Numbered from the stretch's first letter, positions 24,947-35,581 are shown. The stretch is DNA of 64,000 nucleotides from Sciurus carolinensis (GCF_902686445.1 NC_062219.1:106455160-106519159), one strand, 5' to 3'. The notes: a model not told the origin generated them from the letters alone. A program made the numbers and translations.

Positions 24947-25455
24947 CACAGCAGAATCACTGCTAGTCTGCCAGTGTGGCCTACTTTTTTTTTGTTTGGT
25001 TGAAACTCCACACTAGTGTGCAGTTTGTTGCAGGGAATATGAGCTGTACTTGGACACACTGGGCTAATATATTGAGAAATAAATTTATTTCTGTTACTAT
25101 ACACCTTATTCAAGCAATGTAGAAAATTTCTTTGTTTTCTTAAAGTTCTGTGTTTCGAGAATTCTATATCTGCTATATCAGGTATGTCTTAAATAGTTTA
25201 AGCTTATTTTCCCTTATTTATGTAAGGAGAATTAAAGAAATGAACAAATACAGAGCAAATGAGTTTTCCTTGAGATGATACAGTTTGGGACAAGTAATAT
25301 TATATTCCAAGAAACAGCTTTTTGTCCTTTGTTTCATTTTAGCCAATCCCTGCATATATGTGGATAAGATCTCAAATTGTGCTGAAATAGTCAAAGATTA
25401 TGGATGTGATAAAAACTTCATAAAAGAAAAATGCCGAGCTACCTGCAAATGCTAA
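13377..25455 (+). CDS. CRISP1: Cysteine-rich secretory protein, CRISP1-like (7 coding exons, 232 aa)
   Basis: Seen: seven exons (13377-13430, 19533-19652, 20278-20368, 21600-21736, 23225-23319, 24069-24157, 25343-25455) splice in frame at GT-AG sites, 699 nt in total. Residues 1-18 form a hydrophobic signal peptide. Residues 35-165 are a CAP domain with the HNDLRR helix (His41), CGEN (Glu94) and the GHYTQLVW signature (His131). Residues 183-232 form the hinge and cysteine-rich domain. Cysteines at 75, 92, 145, 150, 161, 164, 183, 186, 190, 195, 199, 208, 217, 226, 230 and 232 make the full family set of 16. There is an N-glycosylation sequon, NVS, at 20-22. Known: mammalian CRISPs are secreted in the male tract, bind sperm and can modulate ion channels. 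LVWATS, VCHYC-EGND and TNPCIY favour CRISP1 over CRISP2/3, as I recall those sequences, so the family is certain and the member likely. Odd: it ends at KC-stop, lacking the usual short tail, and has Leu for Trp in the QSLYDE motif. Confidence 0.9.
15476..15610 (+). repeat. B1/Alu-like SINE in intron 1
   Basis: gccaagtgtagtggcctgtg...gctactgggaaggctgagg...gaggccagcctggtaaacatagcaagatcccatctc then A-rich: a 7SL-derived monomer without an ID half. Confidence 0.8.
15698..15740 (+). repeat. GATA microsatellite
   Basis: About ten perfect GATA units, preceded by TA/CA-rich low-complexity DNA (15610-15690). Confidence 0.95.
17385..17546 (-). repeat. Composite SINE, reversed
   Basis: The plus strand shows tgagacagggtcttgctaag...gaacttgtgatcctcctgtctcagcctcctgag (antisense B1-like), with an ID-type remnant (cttatccactgagtcacatc) before it. 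Confidence 0.75.
17547..18662 (+). mobile_element. L1 LINE 3' portion inside intron 1
   Basis: ORF2-like pieces in several frames (caaatgggtcaaagacctaa; [30 protein letters not shown]) followed by a 3'UTR and A-rich tail. Frame breaks show it is older than the copy at 1827-3695. Same strand as the host gene. Confidence 0.8.
18745..18985. repeat. AT-rich low-complexity tract with tattcatta units
   Basis: Runs of TATA/ATAT (18745-18805) and four near-perfect 9-bp units (cattatatt) at about 18931-18966 within intron 1; self-complementary segments are evident. Confidence 0.75.
19262..19412 (+). repeat. MER5A-like DNA transposon relic
   Basis: agtaattctcaaatcacagt...ttagaaatgcaaattatctggccccaatctgg...gaatcagaaactctgggggg follows the MER5A consensus as I recall it. 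It ends 120 bp before the second coding exon. Confidence 0.65.
19533..19652 (+). CDS. CRISP1: CRISP1-like exon: N-terminal region and first CAP helix
   Basis: Acceptor ttttttaaag, donor gtaagt, 120 nt, phase 0 to 0. It encodes residues 19-58, including the glycosylation sequon NVS and the family hallmark KHNDLRR, then ASNMLKM immediately before the donor, as in other CRISPs. Confidence 0.93.
20278..20368 (+). CDS. CRISP1: CRISP1-like exon: [10 protein letters not shown] helix
   Basis: 91 nt, phase 0 to 1, donor gtaagt. It encodes residues 59-88, with the conserved EAAxNAxxWAxxC pattern read here as [13 protein letters not shown] (Cys75) and a following SHSP. The acceptor gtttgag has only a poor pyrimidine tract. 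The first residue is Asn where the family usually has Glu or Ser. Confidence 0.88.
21600..21736 (+). CDS. CRISP1: CRISP1-like exon: CGEN..GHYTQ core
   Basis: Acceptor aatttttag, donor gtaaaa, 137 nt, phase 1 to 0. It encodes residues 89-134: [21 protein letters not shown] and GHYTQ. The Trp usual in QSWYDE is Leu. The CAP residues Glu94 and His131 are present. Confidence 0.94.
22030..22550 (+). mobile_element. L1 3' end with internal deletion, intron 4 of the CRISP1-like gene
   Basis: gttgcaaattggtgcagccactctggaaagc...ggaaccaacctagatac runs to 22272, then jumps to 3'UTR sequence (gatgatatataatggggg), so the ORF2 terminal part is missing. Poly(A) at about 22534-22548. Confidence 0.8.
23053..23153 (+). 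repeat. ID SINE just before a coding exon
   Basis: ggggatgtagttcagctggt...gcttgccttccatgcacaaggttctgggttc...A-rich tail with AAG units. It ends 70 bp upstream of the exon at 23225. Confidence 0.85.
23225..23319 (+). CDS. CRISP1: CRISP1-like exon: LVW..CHYC end of CAP domain
   Basis: Acceptor cacttgcag, donor gtaagt, 95 nt, phase 0 to 2. It encodes residues 135-165, with LVWATS, GCALAHC and YYYVCHYCP, giving cysteines 145, 150, 161 and 164. Confidence 0.95.
24069..24157 (+). CDS. CRISP1: CRISP1-like exon: hinge region
   Basis: Acceptor tttgctag, donor gtaagt, 89 nt, phase 2 to 1. It encodes residues 166-195, with [14 protein letters not shown], the four-cysteine hinge of CRISPs (Cys183, 186, 190, 195). 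Confidence 0.95.
24393..24620 (+). repeat. Composite B1-like + ID SINE
   Basis: ggcacagtggcacatgcctg, taatcccagaggcttgg and gagttcaaaaccagcatcag (7SL unit), then ggctggagatgtggctcagt and ccctgggttcaatccccc (ID unit) and an A-rich tail. Sits in the last intron of the CRISP1-like gene. Confidence 0.9.
24908..24945 (+). repeat. CA microsatellite
   Basis: About 18 perfect AC units in the last intron of the CRISP1-like gene. Confidence 0.97.
25343..25455 (+). CDS. CRISP1: CRISP1-like last coding exon: ion-channel-regulator domain and stop
   Basis: Acceptor tttcattttag, 113 nt, phase 1 to TAA stop at 25453-25455. It encodes residues 196-232, with [23 protein letters not shown]; six cysteines in family spacing. 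The stop follows the last cysteine directly, so the short hydrophilic tail of many CRISPs is absent. Confidence 0.95.
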
Positions 25456-25775
25456 TCAGAGATAAAATAATGTGTCTTTTAATGGCAATATTTCTTCCCA
25501 AGAGTGAAGTGACTAAAATCACTGCAAAATTCTGTTACCCTTTTCTTAATGAGCATAGTTTTGAAGCTATGTTTTATTCAATACATCCTAATACCTTCAT
25601 CCATTGTATTTGCTATATCTGAGTAAAGAAAAATATGTGATAAGAACAGTAAATTCAAAAATTGAATAACAGATAAAAATGTGATGCTGAATCTAATAAT
25701 CTCTATCATAATTGGTAAGACATATTTACAGCTTTGTGTAACTCACAAATAAATGTTCAGAACTTTTAAAACCTA
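25456..25775 (+). other. CRISP1: 3' untranslated region and poly(A) signal of the CRISP1-like gene
   Basis: No coding potential follows the stop. A canonical AATAAA lies at 25748-25753, 293 nt after the stop, within cacaaataaatgttcag. The cysteine-poor neighbour gene has the same AATAAATGTT core in its own 3' region. Exact cleavage site not determined. Confidence 0.7.
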
Positions 25776-25815
25776 AGACTCAGAAATCTTTTCTTACTCT
25801 AAGGTATTAAAAACT

Positions 25816-26125
25816 GCATTGGGCCAGGTGTGGTGGCACACACCTATAATCTCAGTGGCTCCAGAGGCTGAGGAAGGAGGATCAAAGTTCAAAGCCAGCC
25901 TCAGCAACTTGAGGCACTAAGCAACATAGTGAGACCCTGTCTCTAAAATAAATACATAAATAAATAAATATGCTGGAAATATGGCTCAGTGGTTAAGCAC
26001 CCCTGGGTCCAATCCCCAGTACAAGAAAGAAAGAGAGAGGGAGGGAGGAAAGAAGGGAGGGAGGGAGGGAGGGAGAGAGAGAAAAGAAAAAAAAGAAACA
26101 AAAAGAAAGAAAAGGAAAGAAAAAA
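25816..26125 (+). repeat. Composite B1-like + ID SINE with long purine tail
   Basis: ccaggtgtggtggcacacac...ID unit tggctcagtggttaagcacc, then an expanded GAAA/GGGA tail at 26022-26125. It begins about 60 bp after the gene's poly(A) signal. The frames across the tail are low-complexity artefacts. Confidence 0.88.
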
Positions 26126-26812
26126 AACAGCATTGGTGATGGTGTGCACCTGGATAGCTCTTTCCTGGCTGAAATGTACAGTCCAAAGATTACACAGAGA
26201 TACTGCAATAAAGCTGGATTTCCTTGATCTCAGTGGAAATCAAAAATATATACATATCTATGACTTTGAGCAGAAATGTGGAAGAAGTTACTAGAGTGGT
26301 GATTTCACAAGCACCCAGTTATAGGACCTGAATCCATTTATAGATTTGGGATCCTCAATTGAGGGGAAGGCCACGTCCTGAGAAAGCTCCAACAATGCAC
26401 TCATGGATGCGTTTCTTCAAGCTTTCCTCAGAGGAACACGGAGCCGCTTGCAAATGTGACTGACAATGGAAAGTGGGGGAAACATTTGGTTTTTCTTATC
26501 AGATATTCATTTAAAATGAATATTATTCTTTGAAAAACTAAATTGCCAACAAGTACATGGATCAGAGTAGAACTTATGATGGTCAAGAAAATGGATTCTT
26601 GGCCTAGTGCATCCCATCCTAGATCACCTCCCAAAGGACTGCAGCCTGATTCCAAACTATGCAGAAGAAATAAATATACTTAGAAGTTATCAGAATCACC
26701 ACGCTGGTTCTGTGACCTGAAAATTTAGAGTTCCATGGTAGAAAGGGCCACATGGAAGCCACTGAAACTACCCATTCACACCTACCAAGATGGCAAATCA
26801 AAACTAAATTCA
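26126..26812. other. Intergenic, nothing recognised
   Basis: Several short frames on both strands but none with a recognisable domain; no repeat family identified. Confidence 0.45.
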
Positions 26813-27003
26813 CACCGGGCACAGTGGTACAAAGCTGTAATCCCAGGCACCCAGAGGGGGAGGCAAGAGAATCAAAAGTTTTAGGCCAACCTGGCAACTT
26901 AGGAAGATTCTATCTCAAAATAAAAAATTATAAAATGTCCGGAATGTAGTTCAATGGTAGAGTACTCTTGTGTTCAATCCTTACTACAACAACAACAACA
27001 AAA
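26813..27003 (+). repeat. Composite B1-like + ID SINE
   Basis: accgggcacagtggtacaaa...gtaatcccaggcacccagag...ID unit gaatgtagttcaatggtaga, tail of CAA units. Confidence 0.82.
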
Positions 27004-27829
27004 AATTCACGTCTTAGGTATTATAGGAATTCGTGTTTATAATCAAGGCATCAAACTTTCAGGGGTGATAATCATGACACATCACAATTTAATGTGTCCA
27101 TTTCACTAGTGAAAAATTAAGTTGGTTTACAGATAATAATTAAATACTCTCCTAAACTTTATCACATGGTGGTGCCACCCACAACTGTGATTTATTTATA
27201 TCCTATCTTCACTAGAGTAAACCAATGTATTCCCTAGAACCAAGAATAAGAATCTATTGGCTTAAATTATTATAAGCAAAGTTATCAGAAGCCTACTCTC
27301 CCCACAGGGCTTCCACTTGCATCACCTTTCTTGGATTCACATAATACCTTATTTATTCACATAGTATGCCACACAATTTTTAATAGCTTTAATGAAAAGA
27401 ATAAGATTTTGTGCACAGTAGACACTATATAGAAAGTAATAAAATAAACACCCATATATTCACCTGCCCAATTGAGAAATAAAATATTATTGAGTTGAAA
27501 CTTCCTATAAATCTGGCTTATTCCTTTTGCCTCTATCTTAAACTTATTACTTATCATACTCTGAGCATTAGTAAATTTTTTCCACATGCATCTCTACACA
27601 TATTTAGCATTATTTTTCATATTTTTATTATCTTCATTATCTTTATTATTTTTATTGTATTTATTATTTCATTTTTATTATTTATTTCATATTTTTATAA
27701 ATTCTATCATCACTATACATATTACCAACTAGAATTTTATCTTAATAGTATATTTAGAGATTATTTATTACAGTATTATGGACTCTTCACATTTTCTCTT
27801 TTATATAAGGAGTGAATTATATTTCCCAA

Positions 27830-28590
27830 CACAATTTATTTATTCATTCTTCTCTCTGTGATCATTGTATTGTGATCAGTTTTTCACCATTACAAGTATT
27901 TTATAATGAATATTTTTGTACATACCCTTGTAAACATGCACTAGCCCTAAGACTAAAATTTCTGGGTCAAAGATAATTTGCATCTTCATATTTAAGGGAA
28001 AGTTCCTATCATTCTCCAAAAACTAACGGAATAAGTTTATACCCCCTACAATGGGATTTCTAGTCTTTCATATTCTTGAAATACTGGTTTTATCACATTT
28101 TTTTAAATTTGCAAATATGATACCCTTTCTGGTTAAATTTTTATCCCTTTAATCATTTGTGAGGTGGTAAATATTTTCCTCTTACTTGGCCTTTTGGCAA
28201 TTCTACTTTAGCTGTTCTTCTATTATCATTGTCCATTTTTTGATGTTGGCACTGTATATGTGTATGTGAAAGTGTTTTTCTAAACAATTTAGAGCTCTTT
28301 ATACATTCTACATAATAATTATTTGTAAGTTATGTGCTTTGAAAATATTTTATCCCTGTTTGTGGCTTACTCTTTTAAAGCTTTTATTTTTTTATTTTAT
28401 TTTTTAAATGTTTTTATCTTTTAGTATAAATAATTTAAAATTTTGATGTAATAAACCCATTGACTTTTTTTTTCCTTTTTAAAAAACTTTTTCACCTTTT
28501 GTGTTTAAGAACTCTTCTTTACCTTAATTTGGTGAAATACTCTTCTACTTCCTTTTAAACATATTAGAACTTTTACTTTTCACAGAAAGG
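27830..28590 (-). mobile_element. Ancient L1 fragment, reversed
   Basis: The plus strand has the antisense ORF2 landmarks tgtggcttactcttttaaag and gatgtaataaacccattgac. Strongly degraded; the boundaries are approximate. Confidence 0.55.
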
Positions 28591-30274
28591 GGTGGTTTTT
28601 CGAATACCAGGATGATGTGCCTGACTGTGGCTTGACGTCCAATCACTGAGTCGCCATTCAGTAGGGCTTCTTAAACTCAAAAATGTTGGTTCTGGGGAAA
28701 TTGTTTAAACTGTTTCTATGAAATTTTCCTTTCCTTTATTTTTCTTGTTCTTTCTTTCTCTAAATATTCAGATGTTGGATTCCTTGATTGTTCCTCTTGC
28801 TTTTTGTTTTTACTTTTTCTCTAATCTTACATTTTTTTGTGGAATGTTCTGCTTATAGAGAGCTATTTTGCCTTCATCTTCTAATTTTTTTAATGCCTGC
28901 TATCAATTTTTAAATTTCTAAAAGCTTTTGGTTCTCTCCTTATTCTTTTTTAGCATCCTAATCTTCTCATTATATCTTGTCTCACCTCTCAAATGTTAGA
29001 AGCAGGGAGGAAAACTCAGAAATGAGTTTTAGATCAGTGTTAAATTTTTTTCAGTAGTTTGCCTTGTCCCTATGTCCTCTGAGTTCCCTTTCCTTTTGTT
29101 TTGATTTTAAATGGTGTTAGAAGATTTCATCAAATTCATGGTGACTATGGTTGTTTATTCATATATGAAAGTGGGACACTAGAATGGAGGTCAGAAACTT
29201 GGTATGCACAGGTACAGCTGCTTGGCAGGAAAGCAAACTACCAGGGTGGTTTTGCAAAAATCTCAAGTATATAATTTGAAAAATGTTATCTCCTAGTTTA
29301 TATAGGTGTGTTGTTTTTTGCTGTTCAGTTTATCCAGAAAGAAATCTTATAAACCCCTAACTACAAAGTACATATCACATTTCAGAATTCTGGGAGCTAA
29401 TTAGCATTCACTTTCATCTCCTATTTTAGTCTGAGGCCTTTCCTTCAGTCATGCATGACCTGGATCACTAAAGCTTAGTTAAGGTTTTGTTTAACCAGTC
29501 CAAAGTGTAAACCTTCAGTTTTCTTTTGGGAGCAGGAAAAGATAGTCTTCTGACTCAGGAAAAAGGAGAGATTACTCTAAATGCTTCAAGTGTAGACTTT
29601 CAACCAATTCCTCTTTTGAAAAATCCTATCCATACCTTCAATTTCAGAAATACTTGGCGTTACCATTTCCTGAGACTTCCGTGGTTTCTTTATCATGAAT
29701 CCTCCACTTTTGGACTTTTCCACCATTAGTCAGTGTTCACTGGGTTATTGTAAAGTTTAGCTGAGATTTTGGATTTAAAATACTATATGCAAATACATAA
29801 TAAGAAAAAATTCTTATTTTCTCTTCAGTAGAAAATCAAATATTGTTCAACTCCTTTTCCCTCAACCTCCTACTCCTGTTCCCATGAAATAAGAAACTCA
29901 TTATATTACAAAATTTATTTTATTCTAAAGTAAAATCAAAAAACTTATGGGAATTGAATAATAAGTTCAGCTACATAAATATTAATCCAGCAATTTTAAA
30001 AAGATACAAATAAAAGATAAGGGAAACAAAACAAAATTATGCAATCATCAAAGGAATAATTTTGACAAAATGCAGACATTACAAAGCAACATAAGCAAGA
30101 AAACCCAGCAGAATTATGGACAAAGATCCTTATGACACAATTTTTAAAATAATGAAATTATCAATAAATATGAAATGTAGGCCTGGCTTTAAATCTAATT
30201 ACAAATTCAGAAAAAGAGAAGTTGTCATTTTTTTCTATATCTCATTGATGAGAATTTAAAGTTTCAAAATATCT
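28591..30274. other. Intergenic, nothing firm recognised
   Basis: T-rich to mixed sequence. A 67-codon frame at 29526-29729 shows no domain. Confidence 0.45.
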
Positions 30275-31354
30275 AGAGCTGAGGGAATCCAAGATGGTGG
30301 ACTAGAGGGAGGCTGCATTCCTTGTTGCTTTGTAACTTGGGATTCAAGCAGAGGAAAATTTGTTTCTCTGTGAGGCAGTCTCTGCTGCTCACTGATCCCC
30401 TGTTATTTAGCCCATTCATCCACTGCAATCTCCAGCCATCGCCAGCATATCGCCTACTATTTGAGTCCTGATCACTCACTGACTGCAGCCTGTCATCTGC
30501 CATTTGTCCATTTGCCCGCATCTTTCTTGTCCATTGCCTGCCTTTTACCTACCCATCACCCGCTGCCTGAGGTCTGCTTGCCAATAGTCTACCATAAGCC
30601 AGCAGACCACCCTCAGATCCCCAGTGGATTTCCTGCTGCTACTGTTGCCTGGAAGTCCATTGTCACAGAAACCATGTGTTTGGTCACATGTGTCTGCTGC
30701 CATTTTTGGACAACAACCAGGACCTGCAACAACCCCAGCCTGAAGGACTACTTTCCACCTCCAGGACCCAGGCCCATGACCCACATGGACTCCATGCTCG
30801 CACTGTGGTTACCCATTTGCCAACACTTTAGAAGCCAGTGCAGCCATCTTGGATTATCCTGGAGGCGGAAGTCACCATCTTTAGGTGGACCGACACCTTC
30901 CTGAAATGCCTGCTGGAGACTGGAAGCTCATTGTTAGGTACCTCTCATGCATCAGGCTACTGAAGACTGGAGGTTTGAATAGTATATGGCTCTATTACCA
31001 TAGTTTTTTTTCTCCTTTTTGAAATTTTTAAGTTTTCATTTCATTTTTCTTGCTCTAACTTCATTTTGTTTACCTGTTTCCTTGGAGTCTCTTTCTCCCT
31101 TTTCGCATGTTAACAATCAACTTCTTTTGATTCCACTTTCACTCTTCCTACGATCTAGTGCTTCTGTATACTCTTGTCTTACCCCATTAAGAGTTACATC
31201 CTACATCCCTCCCCATTCTCTTTGTCTTAGATACTGTAGACCTGAATGCAAATCTATTGGTTATACTGTAAATAATAATTGAACTCATCCTCTCTCTTTA
31301 TTATGACAATACTGTTAATGTCTTCATAGGGGCTATCTGGTTTAGGGTTGTATA

Positions 31355-31753
31355 TTGTCTGTACTGGGTGCTGCTAATATTGATCCCCCACTTAAAATAG
31401 AGGTTTTAGAAACCACTATAAGCCTATATGGGGGGAAACCGCGATACCCCAGATCCATGCTGCTAGAAGGGAAGATGCATGAACAACATGAAAAAACAAG
31501 GGAAGAAACAAACAAACCAAGATCTATATTAATACAATTCAATGATAGCATGGTAGAAAAAATGTTAGAAAAGGAGTTCGGAATGTACATAATTAAAATG
31601 ATCCTCAAAGCAAAGGATGAGATTAGAGGGCAAATGCAGGCAAGGAAAGATCACTCCAATAAACAGTTAAAAGAGCAATTGCAGGAAGCAAAAGATCATT
31701 TCAATAAACAGATAGAGATTCTGAAAAAAGAAAAACAAAAATACTTGAAATGA
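31355..31753 (+). pseudogene. L1 ORF1p N-terminal coiled-coil fragment
   Basis: A 132-codon open stretch. Residues 80-130 are rich in K, Q and E with heptad-like spacing, fitting the ORF1p coiled coil that trimerises. It is cut by a stop at 31751; ORF1 traces go on in broken frames to about 32520. Confidence 0.65.
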
Positions 31754-32542
31754 GGAAAACAATAAACAAAATTAAAAACTCCATAGAAAACATCACCAAA
31801 AGAGTTGATCACTGGAAGACAGAACCTCAGACAATGAAGACAAGATATTTAATCTTGAAAATAAAGTTGACCACACAGAGAAGTTGGTAAGAAATCATGA
31901 ATGGAACCTCTAAGAACTATGGGATATCATTAAAAGCCCGAATTTAAGAATAATTGAAATTGAGGAAGGCACAGAAACACAAACCAAAGGAATGAACAAC
32001 CTATTCACTGAAATAATATCAGAAAACTCCCCAAACCTGAAGAATGAAATGGAAAATCAAATACAAGAGGCTTACAGAACACCAAATGTACAAAATTACA
32101 AGATTCACACCAAGGCACATTATATAAATGCCTGACATCCAAAACAAAGATGGAAGTTTAAAGGCTGCAGGAGAAAAGCATCAGACTACATATATGGAGA
32201 AACCAATACAGATATTGGCAGATTTCTCAGTCCAAACCCTAAGTTAGAAGGGCCTGGAACAACATATTTCAAGCTCTGAAAGAACATTGTCACAAACCAA
32301 GAATCTTATTCCCAGTAAAACTAACCTTCAGATTTGAGAACAAAACAAAATCCTTCCATTATAAACAAAAGTTAAAAGAATTTACAAATAGAAAGCCTGT
32401 GCTACAGGACATTTTCAGCAAAATATTCCATGAGGAGAAAATGAAAAACAACAATACAAGTCAGCAAAGGGAGGAGCTACACCAAAGGAAAAGCCAATCA
32501 AAGGAGAAACCAAGTCAAGTTAAAAACTGAAAATAATCCAAA

Positions 32543-32851
32543 ATGACCAGGAATACAAATCATATCTCAATAAAACTCCTGAATGTTAATGGCCTAAGCT
32601 CATTAATTAAAAGACATAGATTTTCAGATTGGATTTTTAAAAAAGACCCAACAGTATACTGCCTTCAAGATACTCATCTCATAGAAAAGTACATCCACAG
32701 ACTAAAGGTGAAAGGATGGGAAAAAATCTACCACACACATGGGCTCAGTATAAAAGTGGGGGTTTCCATCCTTATATCAGATAAAATGAACTTCAAGCCA
32801 AAGTTAGAAAGGTTAAAGAAGGGCATTTCACACTGCTTAAGGGAACCATAA
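32543..32851 (+). pseudogene. L1 ORF2p endonuclease N-terminal fragment
   Basis: 102 codons of the APE-like endonuclease: the catalytic-site block LNVNGL is present, and the next block reads LQDTHL where L1 has QETHL, so the metal-binding Glu is Asp. The frame breaks near 32825. Not functional. Confidence 0.78.
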
Positions 32852-33525
32852 ATCAGCAAGACATAAGGATCGTAAATATTTATGCCCCAAAAAATGGCAG
32901 ATCTATGTTCATCAAATAAATCCTTCTCAATTCCAGGAACAAAATAGACCACAACACAATAATTCTGGATTACTTTAATACACCTCTCTCACCACTGGCT
33001 AGATCTTCCAAACAAAAACTGAACCAAAAAGCCATAGAACTCAATAACACAATCAAAAACTTAGAACTAACAGACATACATAGAATACTCCATCCATCAA
33101 CAAGCGAATACACTTTCTTCTGAGGAGCACATGGATCCTTCTCTAAAATAGACCATGTGTTATGCCACAAAAGAGTTCCTAGTAAATACAAAAAAAAAAA
33201 ATAGATATGCTACCTTGTATTCTATCAGATCATAATGAAATGAAATTAGAAATCAATGATAAAATAAAAAACAGAAACTACTCCAACACCTGGAGACTAA
33301 ATAATATGCTATTGACTGAAGCATGGATAATGAATACATCAAAGAGGAGATGAAAAAATTCTTAGAGGTAAATGAGAATGACAATACAATGCATCAAAAT
33401 CTCTGGGACTGTACTGAAAGACTGTGGGACTGTACTTAGTACTGAAAGCAGTACTAAGAGGAAAATTCATTGCATGGAGCACATTCAAGTAAAGAATAAA
33501 AAGTCAACAACTAAATGACCTAATA

Positions 33526-34011
33526 TTGCATCTCAAATCCCTAGAAAAAGAAGAACAGAACAACACCAAAAGTAGTAGAAGACAGGAAATAATTAAAATT
33601 AGAGCTGAAATCAATGAAATTGAAACAAAAGAAACAATCCAAAAAATTGACAAAACAAAAAGTTGGTTCTTTGAAAAAGCAAACAAAATAGATAAACCCT
33701 TAGCCTCACTAATGAAGAGGAGAGAGAAAAATCAAATTACTAAAATTTGTGATGAAAAAGTGAATATCATGACAGACACCACTGAAATACATAACATAAT
33801 TAGAAGCTACTTTGAAAATCTATACTCCAACAAAATAGAAAATCCCGAAGGCACCAACAAATCTATAGAGACATATGATCCTCCCAAACTGAATCAGGAG
33901 GACATACACAATTTAAACAGATTAATTTCAAGCAATGAAAGAGAAGAAGCCATCAAAAGCCTACCAACCAAGAAAAGCCCAGGACCATTTGGATTCTCAG
34001 CTGAGTTCTAA
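33526..34011 (+). pseudogene. L1 ORF2p linker and start of reverse transcriptase
   Basis: 161 codons with TKSWFFEKANKIDKPLA, then YDPPKLNQEDIHNLNR and KSPGPFGF (KSPGPDGF in intact L1; Asp to Phe). Ends at a stop at 34009 next to the truncation point. Confidence 0.8.
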
Positions 34012-34080
34012 ACACCTTCAAAGAAGAACCCATACCAATACTCCTCAAAGTATTCCATGAAATCAATGGTATTTATGTTC

Positions 34081-34534
34081 GTTCCTCTGACTTTTGGTGT
34101 AACCTGGGTTATTAGAATTAAACTAAAAATTATACTTTGCCGTGAGATCCTACAAGTCGTTCAGTTTGTCATTACACCAATTCTTGCCAATAAAATAATG
34201 TCAAAAATGTATGAATGAATATCTAGTAGCAAAAATTGAAAGTTCATTAAAAAAAATCCTCAAGAAAAAAAATATCTAAAACTGATAAAAAAATATTCAC
34301 TCCTTCTTATGGGGATATAAATTAACATAAATATGAGGACAATCAATTGATACTTTTAATGTACATATTCTTTGGCAACATGAGATCTAGGAAATTGTTC
34401 AGTAGATATATTTTGTTATGTATTGAAGATGTCTGACATGATGATTGCAATAGAGTTTGGAATTATAAAAAACAAAAAAACATGAAATAACCTACATATT
34501 AAATTTGTATCAATAAAGAATTAAGGACATTAGA
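34081..34534. other. Intergenic, nothing recognised
   Basis: AT-rich. The flank directly after the broken L1 carries no recognisable element. Confidence 0.45.
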
Positions 34535-34700
34535 GTACATCTACAACAGGAATCACCAAACTTTTTCTATAAAGGTTATTATGAAAAAGTTTTAGGATGT
34601 ATGAGTCACATAAAATTTCTGTCATATATTCTTCTTTTTAAAAATATAATATTGCCATAGATCCCTGATCTAGAGAGAGGGCCACAATAACCAATAAAAT
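34535..34700 (+). repeat. MER20-like DNA transposon relic
   Basis: atcaccaaactttttctataaagg...attttaggatg-like core resembles MER20; diverged, boundaries approximate. Confidence 0.4.
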
Positions 34701-35484
34701 TTTCAATGTGCAAAGACCAAAAATTTCTTCTTACGATGTTTGGTAGAACAAAAATTAACAAGAGATTTTTTTCATAATATTAATGTTCTTTCTTATTCTA
34801 ATGAAAAAAAATGACACCCATCAAACAGGTATACCATATACCTATTTTCCTTCATTCCTATTAAAATGGAAAAACCTCCCTGCTCAATCCAAGGTCAACC
34901 ATTAGATTCATGCTCTGCATCACAATTCTTCTTGCTTACACAAAACTCACAACTATTTTTTTTAACCCTTCATGAGAAAACTCCAAATTATCATATCTAT
35001 TAATTCCTTCTCTTCCTCTTCTCCATTTCTCCTCAACACTCTCCATTGAAACTTTCATCTCCTCTACTCCTCTGAAATCAGTCTCATCAAAGTCAGCAAT
35101 CACCTTCTTGTGGTGTAAAACCAATGTTCAATTCCTGTTATCTTACCCTTTTCTTACTCAGCATTTGATACTCTTTCTTCCTTTACTGGTACATTTTATA
35201 ATTTCACTTCTAGAAATTTGTTCTGAAGGAATCTGCTTTAAAGAAATGCATGTAAATATTTACAAATCACTAATCTTGGAAATATACCAAATATCCAACT
35301 ATAGAGAGTTAAATAAACTCAGATGTAGCCATGCAGAACTTTTGAGCAGGCATATGAAAGTTGGGGATCAAAAAAATTTAGCATATGTTGATCTTTTCCC
35401 AATTCATATGATTAATAAAATGCATATTTCTTCTCTTACAAATCAACACAGAATAACTTCATGACCACATCTTTGTCAAAGTAT
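34701..35484. other. Intergenic, nothing recognised
   Basis: A 118-codon frame at 35108-35464 has no domain or splice context. Confidence 0.45.
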
Positions 35485-35581
35485 GGTTTTTTGTTTTTCT
35501 TTTTCTTTGGTGCTGGGAGGGAACCCACGGCCCACTGCGTGCTCAACATGAACTCTACCACTGAGCTGTAACTCTACCCCT
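35485..35581 (-). repeat. ID-type SINE
   Basis: The minus strand reads ggggtagagttacagctcagtgg...gttcatgttgagcacgc...gtgggttccctcccagcacc, then an A/G tail. Confidence 0.8.

Larger units (their letters stand above)
30275..34080 (+). mobile_element. L1 LINE 5' half (5'UTR, ORF1, start of ORF2), 3' half missing
   Basis: Starts with the L1 5'UTR style gaatccaagatggtggactagaggg. ORF1 coiled-coil region (31355-31753; KDHSNKQLKEQLQEAK) and degraded ORF1 RNA-binding part (to 32520) follow, then the ORF2 endonuclease start (32543-32851; LNVNGLSSLIKRHR). The linker and start of the reverse transcriptase come last (33526-34011; KSPGPFGFSAEF). It stops at about 34080 without the rest of ORF2, a 3'UTR or poly(A). 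Confidence 0.85.

Noticed and set aside
24907..25113. Minus-strand frame ending in Val-Cys repeats
   Set aside because: Translation of a CA microsatellite.
25989..26294. Lys/Glu/Arg-rich and Ser/Pro/Phe-rich frames on both strands
   Set aside because: Products of a purine-rich SINE tail.
30461..30904. 147-codon plus-strand frame rich in Pro, Cys and His
   Set aside because: Lies in the L1 5'UTR region and has no known domain.
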